Shown: positions 1 to 10,635, counted from the stretch's first letter. The stretch: DNA of 64,000 bases from Gemmatimonadota bacterium (GCA_009841115.1 VXML01000067.1:37661-101660), one strand, 5' to 3'. Numbers and translations are program-made. The notes: a model not told the origin generated them from the letters alone.

Positions 1-1
1 G

Positions 2-1063
2 CAGTTTCCCCTGACGCTATTAGGCGCGGTATTCTGCGTCCTGAGCCGCCACTACGATGTGCCTTGGCTGTGGACAGTCGGCACGAGCTTGTTCTCTGCC
101 CTCACTCTTTACCTCGGGGCCTTCTTTATCGCCGTAGTGCTTATGACGCCGGTCGTCTTGGGCGTTTTGCTCTACGACCGCTGGCGGCAAGAGGGGACAG
201 AGGAACCTAGCTCGTTTGAGCGGCGGCGCTTCCTCAGCCGCGGCCTCGCTGTGGTGCCTGCTCTCGGAGCGATGGGCGTCAGCCACGGGATATACACCTC
301 CTATACTCGCACGCGGATGCCCACAGTGCCGCTCCGCTATTCCGACCTGCCTGCCGAGCTAGAGGGCTTAAAGATCCTTCATCTCAGCGACATCCACATC
401 GGGCCGCACGTCCAGCTCGCCGACCTCGAAGCCCTGCTCGCACGCGCGGCTCAAGCGGCACCGGATCTGATCGTGGTCACCGGTGATATCTGCGACCACA
501 ACCCGGAGTACTTGGCGACCCTGCGCCTGATCGAAAGCGTGCCGACTCGGCTTGGGGCCTACGCCAGCTTGGGCAACCACGAGTACATGCGCGGCATCCG
601 CCGCATCCGTCGGCACTTTGACCAGACCGCGATTCCCTTGCTGGTGAACGAAGGGCTGGAGGTGCCGATGGGCGCGGCAACGCTCTACCTCGGCGGGGTT
701 GACGACCCGCGCTTCCTGCGCAGTCCGGCGTCCTACGCGCAACTCCGCAACTCAGTGGAACAGGCCGTAAGCGCGTCGCCGAGCGATGCCTTTACCTTGC
801 TGCTGAGTCACCGCTCGCAGTCCCTTGACTACGCCGCGCCGCTCGGCGGCACCGACTTGATTCTGGCCGGCCACACGCATGGTTTCCAGCTAGGCATGGC
901 CGGGCGCAGCTTTTTTGAGCCGTTTTTTCCCGAGCGCTATATCTGGGGGCACTACGAAAAGGGAACCACCCAGCTCTACACTACGGCCGGCGTTGGACAC
1001 TGGCTGCCCTTTCGCTTCGGCTGCCCGCCCGAGGCCCCGATTATCATCCTGCACCGAGCTTAA
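2..1063 (+). CDS. Membrane-anchored calcineurin-like metallophosphoesterase (5' end outside window)
   Basis: Dinuclear-metal phosphoesterase of the YkuE/YaeI type, expected to act at the outer face of the inner membrane. Counting from the GTG at 59, the metal-binding motifs are all present: SDIHIG (Asp111, His113), GDICD (Asp143), GNHE (Asn173, His174), LLSH (His251) and GHTHG (His272, His274). The N-terminus has hydrophobic membrane segments, then a twin-arginine-like RRRFLS at about 56-60 followed by another hydrophobic stretch. The reading frame has no stop back to base 2, and the upstream residues are also hydrophobic, so the true start probably lies before the window; the GTG at 59 is the only start codon inside it. 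The substrate cannot be told from sequence. Confidence 0.88.
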   Translation, partial: QFPLTLLGAVFCVLSRHYDVPWLWTVGTSLFSALTLYLGAFFIAVVLMTPVVLGVLLYDRWRQEGTEEPSSFERRRFLSRGLAVVPALGAMGVSHGIYTSYTRTRMPTVPLRYSDLPAELEGLKILHLSDIHIGPHVQLADLEALLARAAQAAPDLIVVTGDICDHNPEYLATLRLIESVPTRLGAYASLGNHEYMRGIRRIRRHFDQTAIPLLVNEGLEVPMGAATLYLGGVDDPRFLRSPASYAQLRNSVEQAVSASPSDAFTLLLSHRSQSLDYAAPLGGTDLILAGHTHGFQLGMAGRSFFEPFFPERYIWGHYEKGTTQLYTTAGVGHWLPFRFGCPPEAPIIILHRA

Positions 1064-1078
1064 AGAAAGGAGCGTTCC

Positions 1079-1777
1079 ATGCGCATACTCGTAACCGGCG
1101 CGGCCGGCAGCGTCGGCTCTAACGTGGCCCGCGGCCTCAAGGACCGCCACGAGGTGCGCGGCCACGACCGCGTGCCCATGCCCGACCTCGCCGATACGGT
1201 CGTCTCTGACCTCACCGATTTTGACTCTATGCTAGAGGCCACGTGCGGTGTGGATGCCGTCGCCCACATTGGGGGTCTGCCCGGCGGCAACGAGTGGGAT
1301 CCCATGCTGCAGAGCAACTTCATTGGCACGTACAACGTCTTTGAGGCCGCGCGCCAAAACGGCGTTAAGCGCGTCGCCTATGCCAGCCGCGCCGGGGTCT
1401 TAACGCTCTATCCGCGCAACATCCGCCGCACGGTCGATATGACTACTACTCCGGTGGGTATCTACACGGTCAGCAAGATCTTCGGCGAGGCGCTGGCCCA
1501 CTCTTTTGCCCATCAGCACGACATGGAATTTGTCTGCGTGCGCATCGGCAATTTCAACCTCAAGCGCGACCAGCCCGAACACCCGCACCATCTCAGCCAC
1601 GGCGATTGCGTGCGGGTGTTTGAGCAGGCGCTGATTCATCCGGGCGTGAAGTTTGAAATCGTCTTTGGGGTGTCGGGCAGCAACTGGCCGCTCTACGATG
1701 TCGAACACGGCAAGAGGGCGATTGGGTATGAGCCGCAGGACTATTCGGAGGTGCCGGAGGAGGAGTGGGGGAGGTAA
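1079..1777 (+). CDS. NAD-dependent epimerase/dehydratase, extended SDR family
   Basis: Rossmann-fold NAD(P) enzyme of the extended short-chain dehydrogenase class, 232 aa, shorter than typical sugar epimerases (about 300). The cofactor motif TGAAGSVG is at residues 6-13, Ser103 lies in YASRAG, and the catalytic pair is in YTVSK (Tyr129, Lys133). The size and the G-rich start resemble uronate dehydrogenase-like enzymes, but the substrate is not certain. AAGGAG lies about 7 bases before the ATG. It starts 15 bases after the phosphoesterase and is likely cotranscribed with it. Confidence 0.85.
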   Translation: MRILVTGAAGSVGSNVARGLKDRHEVRGHDRVPMPDLADTVVSDLTDFDSMLEATCGVDAVAHIGGLPGGNEWDPMLQSNFIGTYNVFEAARQNGVKRVAYASRAGVLTLYPRNIRRTVDMTTTPVGIYTVSKIFGEALAHSFAHQHDMEFVCVRIGNFNLKRDQPEHPHHLSHGDCVRVFEQALIHPGVKFEIVFGVSGSNWPLYDVEHGKRAIGYEPQDYSEVPEEEWGR

Positions 1778-1781
1778 AAAT

Positions 1782-1856
1782 ATGACAGATTTGGAAATAG
1801 AGAAGCTGAACAAGATTCAATCCGATGTGCTTGCTCACGGGCCAAACAGGGAGTAA
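1782..1856 (+). pseudogene. 24-residue N-terminal gene fragment
   Basis: A short frame beginning with an ATG preceded by an excellent ribosome site (GGGGAGG, 7 bases spacing), right behind the epimerase stop. It reads 24 residues with the acidic start MTDLEIEKLNKIQ, then stops. Such a good start leading to so little protein suggests the beginning of a former third gene of the epimerase operon, cut off by the AT-richer island that follows. It could instead be a genuine small protein. I do not recognise the family. Confidence 0.4.
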
Positions 1857-1923
1857 GTTTGACTCCTTCGTTCCTGCGGTTATTGCAGACAGCTTCTTAC
1901 GACATTGAGGAGGCATTATACCT

Positions 1924-3063
1924 ATGGATTTTATTGGGAATATAAAAGAATTGGCGGAAAAAGCACTTAGCCAAAAAGACCTGTTGGACACAGAAGAAGC
2001 GACCAAGAACGCACTTATTATGCCATTTATCCAAGAATTGGGATATAATGTCTTTGATCCGCAAGAAGTTCGACCCGAATACACTGCTGATATTGGCACA
2101 AAAAAGGGCGAAAAGGTTGACTATGCTATTTTCAGAGATGATTCCCCAGCCATTCTACTTGAATGCAAGGCATTAGGAGTTGCTCTCGATAGCAGTCACA
2201 GAAACCAACTTTTTCGTTATTTTTCCGCTATTGCCAAGGTGCGTTTCGGCGTTCTCACCAATGGCCTGATGTATCAATTTTACACCGATCTTGACCATAA
2301 AAATCGAATGGATGAGAAGCCTTTCCTTGAGTTCAATCTATCCAATATTCAAGAGCCCCTCGTCGAGGAACTGCAAAAATTCACCAAAGCCAACTTTAAT
2401 GCTGATACCATCATCAGTAGGGCTGAAGATCTCAAATATACGCGGGAAATCAAACACCTCTTGGCTGAGGAATACAACGCCCCTACCAAAGAGTTTGTAC
2501 GTTTCTGTATGGATAGAGTTGAGGGTGGATCAAAAACTAAAAAAAGAGTTGAACAATTCACCGGCTTTGCCAAACGGGCTTTCCGCGAATTTGTATATGA
2601 GCACTCGGCACCTGCTGATACCGCCGAATCGAATAATGAGCTAGTAGCCTCCGATTCTTCAACGCCGCCGGTTTCAGATAAATGGGAATGGCAGCCGCTA
2701 TCAGAGTTTAGTCCCCAACCAAGCGATCCAAAGCCAACTAAAATTTTGTTCCCAGACAATTCGCAGGTCCCTCTCAAAACGTCGAAAGCGATACTAGTCG
2801 AGGTCGTGCGTTGGCTGATAAATAAAAACAAATTGAACGTGAGCCATTGTCCCTTTAAGGTTGGTGATAGTAAGCGCACCAAGCGCTACCTCATATCTAC
2901 CGATCCAAAGCACTCGGATGGCGAGCCGTTTACTGCCCCCGAAAAAATAGAGTTCCTCTATACTGAGACACACGCTAACAGTTCAATGATCATCAAATAT
3001 GCGAGACGCATCATTGAGCATGTCGGACAGGACCAGAACCCCGCCCAATTCAAAGTCCGCTGA
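1924..3063 (+). CDS. HsdR N-terminal-type PD-(D/E)XK nuclease domain protein
   Basis: A 379-residue protein whose first about 170 residues match the restriction type I HsdR N-terminal nuclease domain. The catalytic signature can be read as Asp67 in KVDYAIF and Glu80-Cys-Lys82 in LLECKAL. No helicase motor follows, so this is a stand-alone protein and not an HsdR subunit. There is a variable linker around residues 235-260, and the C-terminal about 120 residues form a separate unrecognised domain. No hsdM or hsdS is nearby. The codon use is markedly AT-richer than the genes before it, a sign of transfer. Stand-alone HsdR_N proteins occur in phage-like and defence contexts; the actual role here is unknown. 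Confidence 0.75.
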   Translation: MDFIGNIKELAEKALSQKDLLDTEEATKNALIMPFIQELGYNVFDPQEVRPEYTADIGTKKGEKVDYAIFRDDSPAILLECKALGVALDSSHRNQLFRYFSAIAKVRFGVLTNGLMYQFYTDLDHKNRMDEKPFLEFNLSNIQEPLVEELQKFTKANFNADTIISRAEDLKYTREIKHLLAEEYNAPTKEFVRFCMDRVEGGSKTKKRVEQFTGFAKRAFREFVYEHSAPADTAESNNELVASDSSTPPVSDKWEWQPLSEFSPQPSDPKPTKILFPDNSQVPLKTSKAILVEVVRWLINKNKLNVSHCPFKVGDSKRTKRYLISTDPKHSDGEPFTAPEKIEFLYTETHANSSMIIKYARRIIEHVGQDQNPAQFKVR

Positions 3064-3095
3064 TAAAACGGCCCGGTGGTGAGACACCGGAGGGC

Positions 3096-3188
3096 ATGGA
3101 AGAGGATAATCTGGTGCTGGAAGAGTGGTTCAAAGCGCAGGGATTTACGGAGGATGTTGAGGATGCGTTCCGCTCAACTGATGTTTGA
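3096..3188 (+). pseudogene. C-terminal gene fragment, acidic, about 30-43 residues
   Basis: A short acidic frame that is open back into the end of the nuclease gene and ends with a TGA. From the ATG it is 30 residues; read from the end of the nuclease gene it is about 43, beginning near RPGGETPEG. It has no credible ribosome site and looks like the tail of a larger protein. Together with the fragment at 1782-1856 it brackets the nuclease gene, as if the island had been inserted into one gene. The identity is not recognised. Confidence 0.3.
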
Positions 3189-3221
3189 ATCGGAGAAAAT
3201 CTAGTCGGAAAGGAATACCCA

Positions 3222-3467
3222 ATGCGCATTACTCTCGATATTGACGATGATGTCCTTACGGCGGCGAAGAAACTCGCCAAGCGCGACCACAAGACGGCCG
3301 GGAAGCTGGTGTCGGAACTCATGCGCGAAGCACTAGCAGCGCGGGTGGAACCCAAAGCTGCAAGCAAGCCAAAGCGAGATATATATGGCTTCAAGCCCAT
3401 ACCAGCAGGTGGTTACGCTGTCACGAACGAGCTTGTCAATGAACTTCGCGACGAGTTGGGGATTTGA
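3222..3467 (+). CDS. vapB: VapB-type ribbon-helix-helix antitoxin
   Basis: 81-residue antitoxin. The first about 45 residues (MRITLDIDDDVLTAAKKLA then a helix rich in Lys and Glu) fit a ribbon-helix-helix DNA-binding fold; the C-terminal part is a less ordered toxin-neutralising tail ending FNELRDELGI-like. It stops 3 bases before the PIN toxin gene, the usual antitoxin-first order, and probably represses its own operon. Confidence 0.82.
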   Translation: MRITLDIDDDVLTAAKKLAKRDHKTAGKLVSELMREALAARVEPKAASKPKRDIYGFKPIPAGGYAVTNELVNELRDELGI

Positions 3468-3470
3468 CTC

Positions 3471-3899
3471 GTGAGAGCGTTGCTTGACGTCAATGTGCTG
3501 ATCGCCTTACTCGACGAGAATCACGCTGATCACAAGGTGGTATCGGATTGGTTCACCGCTCATATCGGACAGGGGTGGGCCTCTTGCCCCCTGACGCAGA
3601 ACGGTTGCGTACGCATCCTTTCCCAACCTCGGTATCCAAACGCTTTGGACATCGCCCAAGCAGTAGAGCGTTTGCGCGTAGCGGTTTCCACGCCGCACCA
3701 CCTATTTATCGCGGACGACATTAGCTTGCTCGACAATGCAGTGGTGGACCGTCGGAAATTGTTGGGACCACGGAAATTGACAGACATTTACCTGCTAGCA
3801 CTTGCGGTCGCGCATGGTGCTCGACTGGTCACGCTCGACAAGTCCGTACCTTTGGCAGCCGCCAGAGGGGCACGGGAAGAGTCCTTGGTCGTAATCTGA
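3471..3899 (+). CDS. vapC: VapC-type PIN-domain ribonuclease toxin
   Basis: 142-residue PIN-domain protein, expected to be an Mg-dependent endoribonuclease. Acidic active-site residues can be placed at Asp6 (MRALLDVN), the DEN segment at 15-17, the Asp in LTDIYLLALA and the Asp in LVTLDKSV. It starts at a GTG 3 bases after the antitoxin stop, which implies translational coupling. The length is normal for VapC and no disruption is seen, so the pair is likely functional. Confidence 0.85.
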   Translation: MRALLDVNVLIALLDENHADHKVVSDWFTAHIGQGWASCPLTQNGCVRILSQPRYPNALDIAQAVERLRVAVSTPHHLFIADDISLLDNAVVDRRKLLGPRKLTDIYLLALAVAHGARLVTLDKSVPLAAARGAREESLVVI

Positions 3900-4078
3900 T
3901 CGCATTCGATAATGCCCCGTACCCATAAACGCCAATCCGTCCCAGTGTGCTGTTCGCGCAAAAGCTCATCCTGCACCGCTATCTGCTCGACCTGAGAATC
4001 TGGGCGGCGGACAGGAGCGCAGCATAGTACGGGCGTTGCAGACTCGTATGACGCTGTGGACGCGAAGGAGGTTTAGAG

Positions 4079-4312
4079 ATGGCGAACGTCAAGCCGATTC
4101 GGACTGAGAAGGAATACGAGGCCGCGCTGGCCCGGATTGACGAACTCATGGATGCGGAACTCGGTAGCCCTGAAGGTGACGAGCTTGATGTCTTGGTTGA
4201 TCTCGTCGAGTTGTACGAAAGTAAGCACGAGCCGATGGGGTAGCCAAGTCCCCTCGCGGCAATTGAGTTTCGCATAGAGCAAGGTGGTGCAGCTACAAAG
4301 GAGGATGTCTGA
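4079..4312 (+). pseudogene. HigA-like antitoxin N-terminal region, interrupted by in-frame TAG
   Basis: Preceded by a strong GAAGGAGG ribosome site. The 54 residues before the first stop (start MANVKPIRTEKEYEAALARI, then DELMDAELGSPEGDELDVL) resemble the N-terminal region of HigA-type antitoxins. After the TAG at 4241-4243 the same frame continues with PSPLAAIEFRIEQGG, which is how HigA proteins continue, and then ends with TGA at 4310-4312 before any helix-turn-helix. So there is a nonsense codon plus a C-terminal truncation. No HigB toxin is visible upstream. A 54-residue product may still be made. Confidence 0.65.
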
Positions 4313-4313
4313 T

Positions 4314-4616
4314 ATGCCAGTATCGGCAACAGCAATCCCCGATGAGTACCGTGCTGATGTAGGGCGGGCGGTGGAGATCTGCAAGGCGGAGGGATGCCGA
4401 GACGTTTTTATATTTGGGTCGGTTGCCGCTGGACGACATCGGCCGCACTCCGATCTGGATATAGGTGTCCGTGGCTGTCCGCCCGAGCACTTCTATCGCT
4501 TGCTAGGTCGGTTGATGGATGAACTCACTCATCCCGTGGACCTAGTCGATCTGGACCTTGAAACCCGAGTTGCTGAATTCCTTGAGCAGGAAGATCAGCT
4601 AGTGCAAGTTGGCTGA
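4314..4616 (+). CDS. MNT-type nucleotidyltransferase (minimal nucleotidyltransferase)
   Basis: About 100-residue minimal nucleotidyltransferase with the superfamily signature FIFGSVAAGRHRPHSDLDIG, that is Gly-Ser followed by the Asp-x-Asp metal-binding pair. Such proteins are typically antitoxins that AMPylate HEPN toxins. The ATG at 4314 is chosen because AAGGAGG at 4298-4304 lies 9 bases upstream; an in-frame ATG at 4305 is too close to that site. No HEPN gene follows, so it is an orphan here. It starts just after the decayed HigA frame ends. Confidence 0.78.
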   Translation: MPVSATAIPDEYRADVGRAVEICKAEGCRDVFIFGSVAAGRHRPHSDLDIGVRGCPPEHFYRLLGRLMDELTHPVDLVDLDLETRVAEFLEQEDQLVQVG

Positions 4617-4627
4617 GGTACTCAGCC
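4611..4627. repeat. Perfect short hairpin over the MNT gene stop codon
   Basis: GGCTGAGGTACTCAGCC is a 7-bp perfect stem with a 3-base loop that contains the TGA stop. There is no T-tract, so it is not a canonical terminator; it may stabilise the 3' end of the transcript or act as a Rho-dependent end. Confidence 0.35.
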
Positions 4628-4657
4628 GATCTATTGTCTGTAAAATTAAGAGTGGAG

Positions 4658-5536
4658 ATGCCCATGAACCCAAGCTGCTTGCAGTACTGCATGACCGATG
4701 CACAGCGCGACCATTTTGAGCAGCAGGGATATTTGATCGTCGAGGATGCGCTCGACGACGACATGCTCGGTAGGCTGCTGGAGGCTGGCGATCGCGTCGA
4801 TGCCGAGGAAAGGGCGGCGCGTGGCTTGGCACCCAATGCCTTGCTGTCGAAGTTCAGGACTATTGTCGAGGATGATGTTTTTCTCGAACTGCTCGATTGG
4901 CCCAAGACGTTTCCGCTGATTTGGGACATTCTCGGCTGGAACGTCCAGCATTACATCTCGCACTTGATCTACTACCCACCCGAATCCAAGAGTAGCGTCG
5001 ATCTGAAGCCGGGAGGATGGCACCAAGACGGCGGTCGGCCAGTCCCCGAAATGGAGCGTCCCCAACCGAGGTTGTCGCTAAAGGTTGGATTCTGGCTGAC
5101 CGACATCAGCGAGCCGGATAGAGGGGGAATCAGGATCGTCCCCGAAAGCCACAAGGGGGACCGTCCGCCCGATTTTGCCGATGCCATGCAGGTTCAGGTG
5201 AAGGCGGGAACGGCCGTGTTGTTCGACCGACGGATGTGGCACGCGCGCGGGATTAATATCTCGGAGACGACCCGGAAAGTGCTGTTTTTGGGGTATAGCT
5301 ATCGCTGGCTGCGCGGCCTCGACTACAACTTGATGCCCGATGAAATGCTCGCCAAGTGCAGTCCCATACGCCGGCAATTGCTCGGCGATGGGGTGGACGT
5401 CAAAGGGTGGTGGCAACCGACAGACGAAGACGTGCCCCTCAAGGGTTGGCTAACTGAGCACAAGGGGAAGGAATACGTCGAGCGGATCGGGCAAAAGCAG
5501 TGGGAACGGGAAAAGTGGGAGGTGCCGGGCGGCTAA
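4658..5536 (+). CDS. Phytanoyl-CoA dioxygenase (PhyH) family oxygenase
   Basis: Non-haem Fe(II)/2-oxoglutarate-dependent oxygenase of about 290 residues with a cupin-like barrel. The proximal metal-binding motif is WHQDGG (His-x-Asp) and the distal His is in RRMWHARGIN, followed by an Arg-containing strand for 2-oxoglutarate. The ATG at 4658 is chosen over an upstream TTG; a second ATG at 4664 is equally possible. PhyH-family members in this sort of genome oxidise diverse small molecules, so the substrate cannot be named. It marks the return to native-like base composition after the island. Confidence 0.85.
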   Translation: MPMNPSCLQYCMTDAQRDHFEQQGYLIVEDALDDDMLGRLLEAGDRVDAEERAARGLAPNALLSKFRTIVEDDVFLELLDWPKTFPLIWDILGWNVQHYISHLIYYPPESKSSVDLKPGGWHQDGGRPVPEMERPQPRLSLKVGFWLTDISEPDRGGIRIVPESHKGDRPPDFADAMQVQVKAGTAVLFDRRMWHARGINISETTRKVLFLGYSYRWLRGLDYNLMPDEMLAKCSPIRRQLLGDGVDVKGWWQPTDEDVPLKGWLTEHKGKEYVERIGQKQWEREKWEVPGG

Positions 5537-5683
5537 TCGTTGAATTGACGCCCGACGAGATACAACCCCTGTTCAGGCACTGGGTTGGAACCAGTAGTAG
5601 CCATTGAAAGACCCGGATATAGCTATTAGTATATGCGATTGCGTTGGAAGACGATCCGCCCCGAAAAAAAGAAGGCAAACAAG

Positions 5684-8242
5684 ATGACCGACGCGAAGAT
5701 ACTAATCGTCGAAGACGATGAGCTTAGTGCCGCACACCTTGAAGAATGCCTCGAAAACCTAGGCTACACAGTGTGTGACTCGGTTTCGTGCGGGCGCGAG
5801 GCCATTGAAAAAGCCGCTGACAAGCGCCCCGATCTCGCCCTAGTCAATCTCGGACTCGAAGGGAAAGCCACTGGCTTGGAAACAGCCGAGCGTATTGGTA
5901 GCCAGTTCGACGTTCCAGTGGTGTACCTGACCGACGAAGCCGAGGAAGATCTGTTGCAACAGGCGCAGGCGACCAACCCGTTCGGCTATGTGCTGAAGCC
6001 GTTTGAGAAGCGCCAACTGCATCTAAATATCCAAACCGCCGTCTCCATGCACGAGAGAGAAACCAGACACAGGAAGACGGAGATGCGGTTGAAGCGAATT
6101 ATCAAAAGATTGAAAGACTTCACCCGGCTGATGAAAACCGTGTTCGACAGCATGAGCGAAGGCGTGATCGCCGTCGATGAAAATAGGAAACTCGTATTTC
6201 ACAATTCGGTCGCTCGGAGGTTTGGCGAGGGGCTTCCGGTGGAGGGAGATATCGATAAATGGGCCGAGAATTACGGCGTTTTTCAACCCGATGGAAAGAC
6301 GCTTGTCCCGAAGGATGAAAATCCGCTGAAACTGGCCTTGAGCGGCAAGGCGACGGACGGTTTTGAGGTAATGGTGAGCAATGATAAAATGCCGGAAGGC
6401 GTTCATGCTCACATCAGCATCAGTGGTAGACCACTGCGGGGCAAAGCAGGGGCTTTGAAGGGAGGAGTCCTCGTCTTCCGCGACATCACCCGGCTCCAAC
6501 ATACAGAAGTCGAATTGGAAAGGACGATCGCCGAGCAGAAAGACCAAGCCCTGCTCATGGAGACCATTCTCAGTAGTATCAGCGACGGCGTGTTGGTAGC
6601 CAACACCGAGGGGGAATTCACGTTTTTCAATCCCAGCGCCGAACAGATAGCCGGCGGCATCTTGGATCTAAAGGCCGGACAATGGACCGAAAACTATGGC
6701 GTCTTCTATTCCGATAAAAAAAACCGTATGCCAACAGAACAGCTTCCCCTAATGCGCGCCGTACGGGGTGAAGCGACCGACAATGTTGAGATGTTTGTCC
6801 GCAATGAGAACAAGCCGAGCGGTTATCATATCAGCGTCAGTGGGCGGCCTCTACGCACGAATGTAGGAGGGCATGGCGGTGGCGTGGTAGTTTTCCGCGA
6901 CATCACCAAACAAAAAAAGGCGGCCGCGGAATTGGAGAAAACGATAGAGGAACTGCGCAAGCAGAGTGAGCTGATGGAAACCATGTTCAATAGCATTAGC
7001 GACGGCATCGTCGTCGCTGATGTAACGGGGCAGTCCTTCTACGTAAATCCCGCGGCCGGACAAATCACCGGCATGGACATAACGGATTGTCCCCCGGAGG
7101 AGTGGGTCGAGCGATACGGCCTCTTCTATCCCGATCGGGAAACGCCCATGAGAATGGAGGATCTACCGTTCCTCCGCATCATCAGTCACGGCGAGTCGAT
7201 GGATGAAGTGGATATGTTCATACGCAACCACAACAGGCCGGACGGCGTGTATATCCGGGTGAGTGGACGGCCGCTGCTGGACAATCTCGGCGGGATCAGG
7301 GGCGGCGTGATTATTTTCCGCGACGTTACCGAGCGCATGCTCGCCGAAGAGGCGCTGGCGCAGGCATTTGCACAAGGCCGGTTGGAAGTAATGGATACCA
7401 TTCTCCACAACATTGGCAATGCTATCAACAGCGTCACCACTGGAATCGAAACTGTGCGCCAGCACTTGGGGAATGACTACGTCGGTCGCCGCCTCTTCGC
7501 GTTAGCCTCGGCGGTAAGGGAGCACCAGGACGACTGGGTCGATTACGTCGCAAACGACCCGCAAGGCCGCGAAGTAATGCCGTTTATCATCGAGCTGTCC
7601 GAAAGTTTCTCCAAGCGGAATGAAGAGTTGACAAAGACGGTCGGCCGCGTCCGGGATCGGGCCACTCACATCGCCGAGATCGTCCGCACCCAAAAGGCAT
7701 TCGGCAGTCCCACCATGACTCGCAAGGACATTGACCTGCACGATGCGCTCTCGGCTGCCATCAGGGTATTGCGGGATTCGCTCAACCAAAAGGGGATCCA
7801 TACCGACATCGACTGTGAAAACGCGCCCCGGGAGATTTGCATCGAGGAGAGTCAGTTTCACCAGATGCTGGTCAACTTAGTCAAAAATTCGATTGAAGCC
7901 ATCGACGATCTCACCGTAGGGCAGGGGCTTGACGAACCCCCTCGCATCCAGATCAGAGCCCGCGCCGAAGGCGATTTTCTCAACCTCGAAGTAAGCGACA
8001 ATGGCATTGGCATCAAAAGTAGAGACACCAAGGCGATTTTTACGCCCGGTTATACCACGAAAAACTTGGGGAGCGGACTTGGTCTCCATTCGGCAGCCAA
8101 TTTCGTCATTGCCGCCGGCGGCCGCATTGAGGCGTTGAGCAAGGGCATTGGTAAGGGGACGACCATGCGCGTCAGGCTGCCGCTTTCCTCAGTCGCGTCC
8201 CAAAATGGTAGGGACGTATTGACCAACAGATCGGGAGGGTAA
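5684..8242 (+). CDS. Hybrid sensor histidine kinase: pseudo-receiver, three PAS domains, HisKA-type kinase
   Basis: 852-residue cytoplasmic kinase with no membrane segment. Residues 1-125 form a receiver domain with the acidic pocket (Asp11, Asp12), Thr83 and Lys105 intact, but the phosphoacceptor position is Asn55 (LALVNLGLEG). Three similar PAS units follow at roughly 150-265, 285-400 and 415-530, each starting with a SxSDGV-like motif and ending in FRDIT or FRDVT, joined by coiled-coil linkers. The phospho-acceptor is His575 in TILHNIGNAI; the N box (LVNLVKNS, about 730) and G boxes (DNGIGIK, GSGLGLH) are complete. The ATG at 5684 begins a proper receiver strand. It is followed after 3 bases by its probable cognate regulator. 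Confidence 0.9.
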   Translation: MTDAKILIVEDDELSAAHLEECLENLGYTVCDSVSCGREAIEKAADKRPDLALVNLGLEGKATGLETAERIGSQFDVPVVYLTDEAEEDLLQQAQATNPFGYVLKPFEKRQLHLNIQTAVSMHERETRHRKTEMRLKRIIKRLKDFTRLMKTVFDSMSEGVIAVDENRKLVFHNSVARRFGEGLPVEGDIDKWAENYGVFQPDGKTLVPKDENPLKLALSGKATDGFEVMVSNDKMPEGVHAHISISGRPLRGKAGALKGGVLVFRDITRLQHTEVELERTIAEQKDQALLMETILSSISDGVLVANTEGEFTFFNPSAEQIAGGILDLKAGQWTENYGVFYSDKKNRMPTEQLPLMRAVRGEATDNVEMFVRNENKPSGYHISVSGRPLRTNVGGHGGGVVVFRDITKQKKAAAELEKTIEELRKQSELMETMFNSISDGIVVADVTGQSFYVNPAAGQITGMDITDCPPEEWVERYGLFYPDRETPMRMEDLPFLRIISHGESMDEVDMFIRNHNRPDGVYIRVSGRPLLDNLGGIRGGVIIFRDVTERMLAEEALAQAFAQGRLEVMDTILHNIGNAINSVTTGIETVRQHLGNDYVGRRLFALASAVREHQDDWVDYVANDPQGREVMPFIIELSESFSKRNEELTKTVGRVRDRATHIAEIVRTQKAFGSPTMTRKDIDLHDALSAAIRVLRDSLNQKGIHTDIDCENAPREICIEESQFHQMLVNLVKNSIEAIDDLTVGQGLDEPPRIQIRARAEGDFLNLEVSDNGIGIKSRDTKAIFTPGYTTKNLGSGLGLHSAANFVIAAGGRIEALSKGIGKGTTMRVRLPLSSVASQNGRDVLTNRSGG

Positions 8243-8245
8243 TTG

Positions 8246-10132
<1,887 letters not shown>

Positions 10133-10252
10133 AACGGGCGCACCTTCCGCGCTTTTATCATCCGGGCTTTCCGTTGGCCTGTGATGCCCCTTACTTCTGC
10201 AAACGATTGTCATTGACGAGCTCCCCTCCCAGGAACTGCCACTGCCACCTCC

Positions 10253-10267
10253 GTTGCGAAACGCGAC
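10253..10267. promoter_or_regulatory. Imperfect palindrome, candidate activator-binding site 1
   Basis: GTTGCGAAACGCGAC is a near-perfect inverted repeat with one mismatch. Its centre is 19 bases from the centre of the next palindrome and about 240 bases upstream of the -24/-12 element, a plausible enhancer position for the Fis-type HTH of the adjacent regulator. Binding is inferred. Confidence 0.45.
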
Positions 10268-10271
10268 TTAC

Positions 10272-10286
10272 GTTGCAAATTGCAAC
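10272..10286. promoter_or_regulatory. Near-perfect palindrome, candidate activator-binding site 2
   Basis: GTTGCAAATTGCAAC is symmetric except for the central base and shares the GTTGC half-site with the palindrome at 10253. A related half-element recurs at 10474-10485. Together they look like a small enhancer cluster for the regulator encoded just upstream. Confidence 0.5.
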
Positions 10287-10494
10287 ATCTGCTCTGTCTT
10301 TTCTCACAAATTTTCCTATAACTCATTTATAAACATTCAGTTGTAGATCTTCTGCCACAGGAGGACAGCGGTCGCCGGAGCGGTTTGCGACGCATATTCT
10401 GCAACACTCTCAAAAATCACCTTCCATCTTTGAGTATTCTCTAACTCCTTTACTTGCAAGGAGTTAGCAATTTGTTGCAATTTGGTTACAGAAG

Positions 10495-10511
10495 TTGGCA
10501 CGGAATATGCA
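10495..10511 (+). promoter_or_regulatory. Sigma-54 (-24/-12) promoter
   Basis: TTGGCACGGAATATGCA matches the RpoN consensus: GG at 10497-10498 and GC at 10509-10510, exactly 12 bases apart, with the flanking TTGGCACG fully conserved. The only departure is A for T in the -12 block. It points to the gene at 10636, leaving an untranslated leader of about 115 bases. Confidence 0.72.
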
Positions 10512-10635
10512 TATTGCGGCATGGTAAACGCGGAGCAAGGCACTCCGGACGCGGTGCGACAATGCAAACCAGAGCAAACGACTATAGGACGCGGCGAAAT
10601 AGATACCAATATGAAGAACGCGGAGGAAGATAATA

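Larger units (their letters stand above)
10133..10635 (+). other. 503-base intergenic control region between the sigma-54 regulator and a secreted protein gene
   Basis: No credible gene on either strand. It contains two adjacent 15-base palindromes (10253-10267 and 10272-10286), a related GTTGCAATTTGG element at 10474-10485, and a sigma-54-type promoter at 10495-10511. The arrangement suits enhancer sites for the neighbouring activator. Confidence 0.6.

Noticed and set aside
10133..10180. Terminator after the sigma-54 regulator
   Set aside because: GCGC and GCGC around CTTCC then TTTT form only a 4 to 5 base stem, too weak to call.
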